A stretch of DNA of 64,000 nt, taken from NCBI RefSeq assembly GCF_040939125.1, contig NZ_CP162495.1:1550001-1614000 (forward strand). The letters are read 5' to 3'. The DNA is from Clostridium sp. BJN0013 (lineage in GTDB: Bacteria; Bacillota; Clostridia; Clostridiales; Clostridiaceae). Shown here one piece after another: positions 32,099 through 39,122 of this stretch (the first letter of the stretch is position 1; each line of letters opens with the position of its first letter). The notes beneath the pieces were generated by a model, which did not search any database, was not told the origin of the DNA, and saw only the letters and a program-made list of their open reading frames with translations. Made by a program: the position numbers and the translations under genes.

Positions 32099-33796
32099 AT
32101 GGCAACTAGTACAACTAGCAGTGTACCAGTGGGATCAACTGGTGCAGGTGGGGGAAATACATTGAGAATTACAGGACTTAATACAGGACTTGATATAGAT
32201 GCAATGGTAGAAAAAATGCTGACAGCAGATCAAACTAAAGTTGATCAGGCAAAGCAGGCTCAGCAGCTTATAAAATGGAGGCAGGAAGCTTATCAGAGTA
32301 TTATAACAGATGTAAAGGAGTTACAAAGCACGTATTTTGACATAACAAATAGTACAAATTATCTACTGTCTTCAAATAGTTATAATAATATGACGGCAAA
32401 TAGTTCTGATGCAGCTATAGTAAGTGGAAAAGCATCATCTACAGCAGTGGCTGGCACATATAAGATAAAGGTGATACAGCTTGCATCTTCAGCTACTGTA
32501 GAAAGTACGAGTAAAGTACAAACTACAGATGGAAAAGATGCATTAAGTTCTACTAAGTTAAATGATCTGGGCATTAATTCTGGAAGTATTTCAATTAGTT
32601 TAACTTATAATGATGGTAATTCTACAGAGGATAAGATCGCTTCAGTTAATTTTAGTGTAACGAGTTCATCTACTATTCAAGATCTGGCAGATGCAATAAA
32701 AAATCAAACAGGAGGGGTTGTTACAGCTAAGTTTAATGAGATTACAGGAAAATTTTCTATTCAGACTGCGGCTACCGGTGAAAAATCTACTATTAAAATT
32801 GATGGTACTTTATCAAGTGATTTGAGTAAGCTTGGAATAACATCTTCAGATATGAATGTTGTAAAAAATGGAAAAGATGCACAGGTACAAATAAAAGAAC
32901 CGGGTTCAAGTAGTTACAGCGATACTTTAACTAAGAGTTCCAATAATTTTACTGTAAATGGAGTGACTTATAATCTCGTAGATGTAACTTCGGATGATAA
33001 TGCTGTCAGCATATCAGTTACCCAGGATACTTCGAAGGTACACGACTTGATTTCAAGCTTTATAGATAAATACAATAATTTAGTAGGAGAAATACAAGAT
33101 AAACTGAATGAAAAGAAAGATTATGATTATAAACCACTTACGGACTCACAAAAGGAGGAAATGAGTGATACAGATATAACCAATTGGGAAAATAAAGCTA
33201 AGCAAGGTATACTTAGAAATGATGATAATCTGCAGCAGCTTTTAAATGATCTTACAAGTGCCTTTAATACTCCGGTTGTAGACAGCAGTGGAAAAAGTAT
33301 ATCATCATTTTATTTTGGAAGTATAGGTTCCAATGCTCTTGGAATTGATACATCAGATGATTACAGTCAAGGGGCTAAACTTTCTATAACTGATGATCAG
33401 CAGTTTACAGATATTATTACCAATCATATAGATGATATAATGAAGCTTTTTACAACTATATCTGATAGTACGGATGCTGCAACAAAATTTAATGAATCCG
33501 GAATATTTGAGAGGATAAATCAGATTATAAATAACAATGTAGGTGTAATAGGTACTACACTAAATAGTGGTACGCTTACAAAATATGCAAATCTACAAGA
33601 TGATTATAGTGTAACAGGAGGAAGTGGAACAGGAACTCTTCCAGATCAGATATACCAGAAGCAGCTTCTTATAAATACTTTAACGGAAAGAATGAATGCC
33701 GATCAGACCAAATATTATAATCAGTTTACACAGTTGGAAGTGGCTATGGAACAGTTAAATGCACAGCAATCAACTTTGTCACTATATCTTGGTTAA
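32099..33796 (+). CDS. fliD: Flagellar filament cap protein FliD
   Basis: 565-residue cap protein (HAP2). N-terminal FliD domain with LRITGLNTGLDIDAMVEKML and the Gln-rich QAKQAQQLIKWRQEAYQ helix. C-terminal domain with LGIDTSDDYSQGAKLSI and a final coiled coil (NTLTERMNADQTKYYNQFTQ). ATG 32099 follows AAAAGGAGG; the frame is open upstream to 32012 but that stretch is repeat DNA. Confidence 0.95.
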   Translation: MATSTTSSVPVGSTGAGGGNTLRITGLNTGLDIDAMVEKMLTADQTKVDQAKQAQQLIKWRQEAYQSIITDVKELQSTYFDITNSTNYLLSSNSYNNMTANSSDAAIVSGKASSTAVAGTYKIKVIQLASSATVESTSKVQTTDGKDALSSTKLNDLGINSGSISISLTYNDGNSTEDKIASVNFSVTSSSTIQDLADAIKNQTGGVVTAKFNEITGKFSIQTAATGEKSTIKIDGTLSSDLSKLGITSSDMNVVKNGKDAQVQIKEPGSSSYSDTLTKSSNNFTVNGVTYNLVDVTSDDNAVSISVTQDTSKVHDLISSFIDKYNNLVGEIQDKLNEKKDYDYKPLTDSQKEEMSDTDITNWENKAKQGILRNDDNLQQLLNDLTSAFNTPVVDSSGKSISSFYFGSIGSNALGIDTSDDYSQGAKLSITDDQQFTDIITNHIDDIMKLFTTISDSTDAATKFNESGIFERINQIINNNVGVIGTTLNSGTLTKYANLQDDYSVTGGSGTGTLPDQIYQKQLLINTLTERMNADQTKYYNQFTQLEVAMEQLNAQQSTLSLYLG

Positions 33797-33799
33797 TTG

Positions 33800-33925
33800 G
33801 TAATTTAGTTAAGTCAGTTAAGAGTGTAGAGTTAATAGTTAAAAGTAAATGAAGAAATATTTTGATTCTATCAAAATATTTCCACCATTACTATATACTA
33901 TACACTCTTCACTATTAACTTAAAT
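33800..33925. repeat. Heptamer-arm palindromic repeat, copy 7 (best core)
   Basis: Left arm units include AGTTAAG, AGAGTTA, ATAGTTA and AAAGTAA. The core is a perfect 12-bp hairpin (GAAATATTTTGA at 33854-33865, loop TTCTA, TCAAAATATTTC at 33871-33882). Right arm ATTACTA, TATACTA, TACACTC, TTCACTA, TTAACTT. It lies between fliD and the FliT-like gene. Confidence 0.75.
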
Positions 33926-33966
33926 AATTAGTTTGAATAATTGGCTGAGAGAGGGGAATGACTGTT

Positions 33967-34308
33967 ATGAAAAGGACAGTTGAAGAAGTATTAATGAATT
34001 ATAGAAAGTGTACAGAAAGGATTATACAACTGCTTGAAAAAGATGATATTGAATCTCTTCAAAGTGAATTGGAGAAAAGACAGGATACTTTAAATGAACT
34101 TATTTCTTACGCTGATAAAAAAGATGAGACCAGGGAAATTTATAAAAAACTTAATATAAAGAAAATTGAAAATGAAGCTAGGGAGCTTATGAAGCAGAAA
34201 GCACTATTTATAAAAGAAAAACTAAAAAATATATCCAAAAATAAAACCGCCAGCGGTGCCTACGGCAATATAGGAAATTCCCCGAAAATATTCAGTAAAA
34301 AAATATAA
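33967..34308 (+). CDS. FliT-like flagellar chaperone
   Basis: 113-residue, mostly helical and charged protein directly after fliD, the usual place of fliT, the FliD chaperone. Helical segments such as CTERIIQLLEKDDIESLQSE fit the family. The match is by size, helical pattern and position, so the name is held at family-like. ATG 33967 lies about ten bases after GAGGGG; the in-frame ATG at 33958 is too close to that site. Confidence 0.65.
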   Translation: MKRTVEEVLMNYRKCTERIIQLLEKDDIESLQSELEKRQDTLNELISYADKKDETREIYKKLNIKKIENEARELMKQKALFIKEKLKNISKNKTASGAYGNIGNSPKIFSKKI

Positions 34309-34329
34309 AAAAGTATAAAGGCACACAAT

Positions 34330-34498
34330 GCAAAGTCGATAATGAAAGTAGTTGAGAGATTATAGATGAAAGTTAAAAGTGTATAGTTAAGAGTGAAAAG
34401 TAAGTGAAAAGTAAATGAAGAAATTTTTTAACAGAGTTAAAAAATTTCCACCATAATTGTATACTATTGACTATAAATTCTCCACTAAAAAGTTCACT
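34330..34498. repeat. Heptamer-arm palindromic repeat, copy 8
   Basis: A long left arm (about 34355-34418) of units like AGTTAAA, AGTGTAT, AGTTAAG, AGTGAAA. The core is a perfect 13-bp hairpin (GAAATTTTTTAAC at 34420-34432, loop AGA, GTTAAAAAATTTC at 34436-34448). Right arm GTATACT, ATTGACT, ATAAATT, CTCCACT. It lies between the FliT-like gene and the broken four-helix gene. Confidence 0.75.
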
Positions 34499-34579
34499 AA
34501 AGAATAAAATCCAACTGACTAAATGATAATTTTTTTACTAATAATTCTAAATACAATTATTATTTAGGAGGCTGATAAG

Positions 34580-34942
34580 TTGAAAGAAAGTCTGGTTTAT
34601 AATAAAGCTTTTAAATTTTCCATAAATATAGTTAAACTATATAAGTACTTATGTGAAGAAAAAAGAGAATACATTCTTTCAAAACAACTCTTAAGATCAG
34701 GAACCAGTATAGGTGCAAATATTAAAGAAGGTCTATTTTCACAAAGTAAAAGGGATTTTTTGTGAAAAATGAATATTGCTTTAAAAGAGTGTTCTGAAGC
34801 TTCATATTGGTTGGAACTATTATCTGCAACCAGATATATTGATCCTTTAAAGTACAAACCATTATTAGATGATTGCATTGAGTTAAATAAGATGTTAATT
34901 GCGATTGTCAAAACTACGAAGGAAAAACTTAATATGAGTTAA
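34580..34942 (+). pseudogene. Four-helix bundle protein with an in-frame TGA
   Basis: The frame from TTG 34580 (after TAGGAGG) encodes a 23S-rRNA-insertion-type four-helix bundle protein: AFKFSINIVKLYKYL, LLRSGTSIGANIKEG, then after the stop ALKECSEASYWLELL and a final helix. One TGA at 34763-34765 interrupts it between SKRDFL and KMNIAL; the frame otherwise continues without shift to TAA 34942, 121 codons in all. This looks like a single point mutation in a recently active gene. The family's function is unknown. Confidence 0.75.
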
Positions 34943-35045
34943 AAGTGTATAGTGAAGAGTTAAGAGTAAATGAAGAAATTTTTTAATAAAATTAAAAAAT
35001 TCCAACCATTACTATATACTATTAACTGTACATTCTTAACTAAAT
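34943..35045. repeat. Heptamer-arm palindromic repeat, copy 9
   Basis: Left arm AGTGTAT, AGTGAAG, AGTTAAG, AGTAAAT. The core pairs GAAATTTTTTAAT with ATTAAAAAATTC over an AAA loop. Right arm ATTACTA, TATACTA, TTAACTG, then ATTCTTAACT. It lies between the broken four-helix gene and the flagellin leader. Confidence 0.75.
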
Positions 35046-35125
35046 GAATTCGTTAGTAATCTTCAATTAAGTTATAATCTATAAATTAGCTATAACTTAA
35101 AAAGAAGTCACTATAAATAAAATTC

Positions 35126-35158
35126 GGACAAGGATGTCCAATACAAAAATCAAGGAGG
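35126..35158 (+). promoter_or_regulatory. CsrA-binding leader of flagellin
   Basis: A hairpin GGACA-AGGA-TGTCC (35126-35139) presents AGGA in its loop; the stretch ACAAGGATGT equals the CsrA consensus (RUACARGGAUGU) over its last ten bases. A second GGA lies in the ribosome site AAGGAGG at 35152-35158. In B. subtilis hag the same two-site arrangement lets CsrA block flagellin translation. A TATAAT at 35073-35078 could be the -10 box; no sigma-D match was found here. Confidence 0.75.
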
Positions 35159-35165
35159 AATAAGT

Positions 35166-36635
35166 ATGATAATAAATCACAATCTTATGGCAAACAATGC
35201 ACTGAGAAATATGAATATCAATTCAAATAATGCTTCAAAAGCAATGGAAAAACTTTCTTCTGGTCTTAGAATAAACAGAGCAGGAGACGATGCAGCAGGC
35301 CTTGCAATATCTGAAAAAATGAGAGGACAAATTAATGGTCTGAATCAGGCATCCAGCAATTCACAGGATGCAATATCTCTTATCCAAACTGCTGAAGGTG
35401 CATTAAATGAAACTCACAGCATACTTCAGAGAATGAGAACACTTGCTGTACAATCAGCTACTGATACCAATACAGATGATGACAGAGCCAAGATACAATC
35501 AGAAGTTGACGAGCTTGCAAAGGAAATCACAAGAATTTCAAATACTACAGAATTCAATACTCAGAATTTGCTTGCAGGAGGATTGAATGATACTTTCCAT
35601 ATAGGTGCAAATAAAGGACAAAATATTAATTTGTCAATAGGTGCTATGGATGCTAAAACTCTTGGTGTAGCAGGAGATCTTGAGTTATATAAATTAGATG
35701 CTACTAACGCAGCTGGAATTTCAGGGATATCAAACCCAAGCACAAATTTAGATGGTTATAAAATAACTACTGTAGCAGCAACTGCAGCAACTGCATCCAC
35801 TGATATAACAGGTGGAGCAATTACTCAAAGTAATGCAAGTGGAGGAGCTTTATCAGTAACAGGTGGAAGTTATAATGGTACTACTAATTTAACTATTACT
35901 GTAAAAGGTACTTTTGATGCTTCAGGAGCTTTAACTGGAGCTCAGGTATCTAAAGATGGTGGAAGTTCATGGGAAACTGTTACTGTTACATCTAACGCAT
36001 TTGACTATGCTGGGTTAACAGGAATAACTATAGCCACTGATACTGATAATGTAAATAATGATACTTACACTTTTAATGTTACTGCAGGTTATAAAGAAAT
36101 TAAATTACAAGATAGTAGTAGTGCTGATGTGGGCTCATCAGTTAAAGTATATAGTAATATGACTAGTGCTGTTGTTGGAAATAGTGATACTTATGCAACT
36201 GTGAACTTTGATAATGCAACATTGGATGGAACTGGAGGAGTTTCAACTACTTTAACAAGAAGTGTTACAGAATCAACATCAGCTGAATTTTCTGTTGATG
36301 GTTCAATAACTAGTGAAGCAGTAGCTCAAAAAGGAATAAATGTTTCAACTCAAGCTAATGCAAATACTGCTATTGAAACAATAAATAATGCAATTACAAC
36401 AGTTTCTGAAGCAAGGGCTAAGCTTGGTGCTTATCAAAACAGATTGGAACATACAATAAATAATCTTGGAACTTCATCAGAAAACTTGACTTCTGCAGAA
36501 TCAAGAATCAGAGATGTGGATATGGCATCAGAGATGTCTGAGTACTCAAAGAACAATATTCTTTCTCAGGCTGCTCAGGCAATGCTGGCTCAGGCAAATA
36601 CTCAACCACAACAGGTACTGCAGCTGCTAAGATAA
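35166..36635 (+). CDS. Flagellin (unspliced reading frame)
   Basis: Filament protein of 489 residues. Conserved D0/D1 ends: MIINHNLMANNALRNMNINS at the start, then MEKLSSGLRINRAGDDAAGL, and at the end RIRDVDMASEMSEYSKNNIL, then AMLAQANTQPQQVLQLLR. The middle (about 170-390) is the variable, Thr/Ser/Gly-rich, Cys-free surface domain. ATG 35166 follows AAGGAGGAATA. The last 15 codons (36591-36635) fall inside a group I intron. Spliced, they are replaced by 37165-37209, giving the same length with Gln instead of Thr in QAN(T/Q)QPQQ. Likely controlled by CsrA/FliW. Confidence 0.95.
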   Translation: MIINHNLMANNALRNMNINSNNASKAMEKLSSGLRINRAGDDAAGLAISEKMRGQINGLNQASSNSQDAISLIQTAEGALNETHSILQRMRTLAVQSATDTNTDDDRAKIQSEVDELAKEITRISNTTEFNTQNLLAGGLNDTFHIGANKGQNINLSIGAMDAKTLGVAGDLELYKLDATNAAGISGISNPSTNLDGYKITTVAATAATASTDITGGAITQSNASGGALSVTGGSYNGTTNLTITVKGTFDASGALTGAQVSKDGGSSWETVTVTSNAFDYAGLTGITIATDTDNVNNDTYTFNVTAGYKEIKLQDSSSADVGSSVKVYSNMTSAVVGNSDTYATVNFDNATLDGTGGVSTTLTRSVTESTSAEFSVDGSITSEAVAQKGINVSTQANANTAIETINNAITTVSEARAKLGAYQNRLEHTINNLGTSSENLTSAESRIRDVDMASEMSEYSKNNILSQAAQAMLAQANTQPQQVLQLLR

Positions 36636-36854
36636 GCAGATTAGGTTGAGTATTTATAGGGTCTCTTGAAGAGCAATCTTCAAGTATATTGGGTGAATTG
36701 CTGGAACTTCCTTAAGCTGTTTCTCTAAAGCAAAGCTCGAAAGGGCAGGTGCGAAAGGTTGAAAAGCAAACAGATTGGATAATCAGCAGCCAAGCTCCTG
36801 TGCCGAAAGGCTGGAGAAGGTTCAACGACTAAGACGAACGGGCTAAACATTTAA

Positions 36855-36960
36855 ATTAGTGGATAGTTAAAGATGAAGAGTTAATAGTAAATGAGGAAAT
36901 TCAACTCGCTGAATTTCAACTAAAACTGTGAACTGTGCATTGTGAACTGTCAATTGGAAA
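36855..36960. repeat. Heptamer-arm palindromic repeat, copy 10 (inside intron)
   Basis: Left arm GATAGTT, AAAGATG, AAGAGTT, AATAGTA. The core is GAAATTCA / TGAATTTC over ACTCGC. The right arm changes to the GTG-rich variant (ACTGTGA, ACTGTGC, ATTGTGA, ACTGTCA) seen before murG. It lies between the R and S elements, where ribozyme loops tolerate insertions. Confidence 0.7.
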
Positions 36961-37017
36961 ATACATGCCTATGAGGTCTGTAGGGATGAGGCTTCCCGAA
37001 GTGTCCAACCCCGTAAA

Positions 37018-37112
37018 GTAGTTAAAGGTGAATAGTTAAGAGTGAATGAGAAAATTAAGTGAACTGAATTTCAACTATAAATGTTAATTTTCAACTCATG
37101 ACTTTTAGCTAA
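37018..37112. repeat. Heptamer-arm palindromic repeat, copy 11 (inside intron)
   Basis: Left arm TAGTTAA, AGGTGAA, TAGTTAA, GAGTGAA. The core pairs GAAAATTAA with TTAATTTTC (37050-37058 with 37084-37092). Right arm AACTCAT, GACTTTT, AGCTAAA. It is the second copy in the same intron, separated from copy 10 by a GC-richer stretch. Confidence 0.6.
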
Positions 37113-37164
37113 AAAACGGGTGAAGATATAGTCTGGCGGTGATTGAAAGGTCATTGGTGAAACG

Positions 37165-37209
37165 CAAGCAAATCAACAGCCTCAACAGGTTCTTCAATTA
37201 TTGAGATAA
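37165..37209 (+). CDS. 3' exon of flagellin
   Basis: Fifteen codons in frame with the 5' exon ending at 36590: they encode QANQQPQQVLQLLR and TAA. The sequence parallels 36591-36635 codon by codon, with mostly third-position changes, and identity continues past the stop (ATAAGCAGA). The spliced gene is therefore a complete flagellin of 489 residues. The stretch has no ribosome site or start codon of its own. Confidence 0.85.
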   Translation, partial: QANQQPQQVLQLLR

Positions 37210-37215
37210 GCAGAG

Positions 37216-37390
37216 AACCAAATTTAATGGTAATTAAATTTGTGTGAATCGCTTACTCCACCGACGTAAGGAGGCGGAGTTTCATTTAGAAGAATTTGAA
37301 ATAAGGATAAAGAATTTCAATAATTAATTGAATAAATTGTAATAACTTTAAGAGAGGACTAATCTTTGTGATTGGTTCTCTCTTTTAAAT
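37216..37390 (+). terminator. Flagellin 3' region with hairpins and terminator
   Basis: Three hairpins follow the 3' exon: CAAATTTAAT/ATTAAATTTG (about 37221-37244), ACTCCACC/GGCGGAGT (about 37256-37281), and a rho-independent terminator at 37349-37388 (GAGAGGACTAATC / GATTGGTTCTCTC followed by TTTT). The last ends the flagellin transcript after the intron, so the full pre-mRNA includes the 3' exon. Confidence 0.8.
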
Positions 37391-37525
37391 TATGAATTCT
37401 ATAGGAGTAAAATTAAGGTGTTTATGATATGGAATTATATTCAGAAATAAATCCATAAAATTAGGTTGAATTCTGAAGATTTTTCTTTTAACTGAATACT
37501 GTATAATTTGCGAGGTGGTATTGAA

Positions 37526-37954
37526 ATGGAATTAACAAAAGAAAGAATAAAAAATGAAATGGCTGATTGCCCTAATTTTTATAATGTATTTTATAAATGT
37601 GATGATTATCTAAAGAAATTATTTTTCAAATTGACCATTGATATTTCTAAATATTCCTGTAATAAGGGAAGCTATGTAAAAAATATGAAGGATACAGGTT
37701 TCAGATTTGAGAAACCGTATACTACAGGTAGAAAAAATCAAAATTATTGTATGCTCACTTTAAAACCACAATTTAATAGTATAGATGTTTTCGTCAGAAC
37801 AGATAGAATACCTATAGATTCACAGGTATTGGAGCTTAATAATATAGGAAATAGATTTAACGGAGGTTTTGAATGGTATAAGTTTTCAGTAAGAGATGAA
37901 GGCGATATTGCTGAAGCTGTTAGAATTGCTTCTATATTATATAAATATGACTGA
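37526..37954 (+). CDS. DUF5655-like small protein
   Basis: 142 residues, soluble. The pattern (a helical N-terminus, YSCNKGSYVKNMKDTGFRFE, MLTLKPQFNSIDVFV, NNIGNRFNGGFEWYKFSVRD and a final helix of the type DIAEAVRIASILY) resembles the DUF5655 domain found in predicted transport and nuclease-associated proteins. The match is by eye. ATG 37526 lies after GAGGTGG; an ATG/ATT frame upstream to 37508 overlaps that site. It lies between the flagellin terminator and the endonuclease gene. Confidence 0.55.
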   Translation: MELTKERIKNEMADCPNFYNVFYKCDDYLKKLFFKLTIDISKYSCNKGSYVKNMKDTGFRFEKPYTTGRKNQNYCMLTLKPQFNSIDVFVRTDRIPIDSQVLELNNIGNRFNGGFEWYKFSVRDEGDIAEAVRIASILYKYD

Positions 37955-38006
37955 TAAAAAAGATCTGTATCAAGAATTAGAGTGGGTTAATTACAGGATA
38001 AAAATG

Positions 38007-38873
38007 TTAAATTTTATTTTGAAGCTTTAACCTCCTTGTTTTGTCCACTATACCCCAGCAGCTCCTGCCAAGGAAAGCTGCAATTTCCCTGTTGCCAATA
38101 CCTGCTTTTTTTGACTTTATGATAAAGTTTTCTTCCTTTTTTGAATACTTGTTCTCTGTTATATTTTCAGACCACTCATTTATATTTTTATAACCTTGAT
38201 TTACTAATCTCAATCTTTTATCCTGAAATCTTTTTTTAATCTTGATTTTATAGTGCATACAGGGGATTTCTTCTATAAATGGACTTATGGTATTTATGAA
38301 TTTTATTATTTCATTTCTCTTGTTTATCTCCAGTAAAAAACGTTTTCCATCTTTTCGTTCTTTTAATTTTGTATGTATATTGAATATTTTACTTATATGA
38401 TTTTGTAGTATTATATTCTCATCTTTTGAGAAATTAAGTGTATAGATATATATTCTGGGAAAAATGTATATGGAGCCATTTTTCCTTTTGCTTGAATCTA
38501 TAACTAATGAGTCATCATCCATATAAAGACATGCCAATCCTATTGGATGATCCAGAAGCAATATATTTTCAGGTGTAATTGTCTTTTCTCTGTTTTTATA
38601 AAACAAATTGTAAAGATCAGTATAAATTTTACTACTTGGAGAGCGGAGTTGAGGATTTTTACAGTCTGTAAACATTTTAAAATCAAGATTTTTAAGTTTT
38701 TCGGCCTTCCATAATCTGTATGGTATTTGTTTTAAGCATCCATGTTCTCTATAATATGCATTTTTACTTCTGCCGTAAAGTGCAAGATTTCCATCACCTA
38801 GAAGACTTCCTATGATTATGTTTCTTTCTATTTTATTCATATTATATATTTTGGTATTTTCAACAAAAGGCAT
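38007..38873 (-). CDS. LAGLIDADG homing endonuclease with C-terminal HTH
   Basis: 288-residue DNA endonuclease of the two-motif LAGLIDADG type. Motif 1 is NIIIGSLLGDGNL (about 18-30) and motif 2 is IGLACLYMDDDSLV (about 111-124); both carry the acidic residue of the active centre. The C-terminal 60 residues have a small helix-turn-helix-like segment (KKAGIGNREIAAFLGRSCWGIVDKT in parts). ATG 38873 follows AGGAG. It is free-standing, on the opposite strand, about 0.8 kb from the 3' splice site of the flagellin intron, which itself encodes no endonuclease. Confidence 0.85.
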   Translation of the reverse strand: MPFVENTKIYNMNKIERNIIIGSLLGDGNLALYGRSKNAYYREHGCLKQIPYRLWKAEKLKNLDFKMFTDCKNPQLRSPSSKIYTDLYNLFYKNREKTITPENILLLDHPIGLACLYMDDDSLVIDSSKRKNGSIYIFPRIYIYTLNFSKDENIILQNHISKIFNIHTKLKERKDGKRFLLEINKRNEIIKFINTISPFIEEIPCMHYKIKIKKRFQDKRLRLVNQGYKNINEWSENITENKYSKKEENFIIKSKKAGIGNREIAAFLGRSCWGIVDKTRRLKLQNKI

Positions 38874-39122
38874 TTTTATCTCCTGTTTAAAGATTTATAG
38901 TGATATGATTATTATTTGCAAAATGTATTGAAAATAAACTTGCTGTATTTACCTCTTATAGAATTAGTAAAAGATTTTAATTATAATAATATTTACAACC
39001 ATAAAAGGTTAAGCAATTTCAAAAATTATGCTAGAGTAATTTTAAAGACAATATTAAGTGCGTTGGAGGATTGCTGTAGGGATGAAGGGTGACTGTCACT
39101 TTTTATAAAAAAGAAAATAGGG

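Larger units (their letters stand above)
36591..37164 (+). ncRNA. Group I intron in the flagellin gene
   Basis: 574 bases between ...GCT (36590) and CAAGCA (37165). An extended P1 pairs AAATACTCAACC (36596-36607) with GGTTGAGTATTT (36644-36655); a GGTC just after it (36659-36662) can pair with exon GGCT, giving the U-G pair at the splice site. P2 is a perfect CTTGAAGA/TCTTCAAG stem with a GCAA loop (36665-36684). P4 pairs TTGCTG (36698-36703) with CAGCAG (36784-36789). P6 is CTCC..GCC-GAAA-GGC..GGAG. R is GGTTCAACGACTA (36819-36831) and S is AAGATATAGTC (37123-37133), with P7 pairing GACTA/TAGTC. The last base is G (37164). No ORF inside. Two heptamer repeats lie in the P8-side loop. Confidence 0.88.

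Noticed and set aside
34763-34765. Selenocysteine at the in-frame TGA of the four-helix gene
   Set aside because: The family has no redox site at this position and no convincing selenocysteine insertion hairpin was seen just after the TGA.
35040-35125. Sigma-D promoter for flagellin
   Set aside because: TAAA sequences occur, but none has a CGATA-type -10 about 15 bases later.
26431-37112. CRISPR-like array
   Set aside because: Units are 7 bp, degenerate, arranged as inverted arms around hairpins and spread between genes; there are no uniform spacers and no cas genes.
37165-37209. Remnant of a second tandem flagellin gene
   Set aside because: Possible in principle, but the R and S ribozyme motifs, the terminal G and the exact in-frame junction fit an intron with a 3' exon better.
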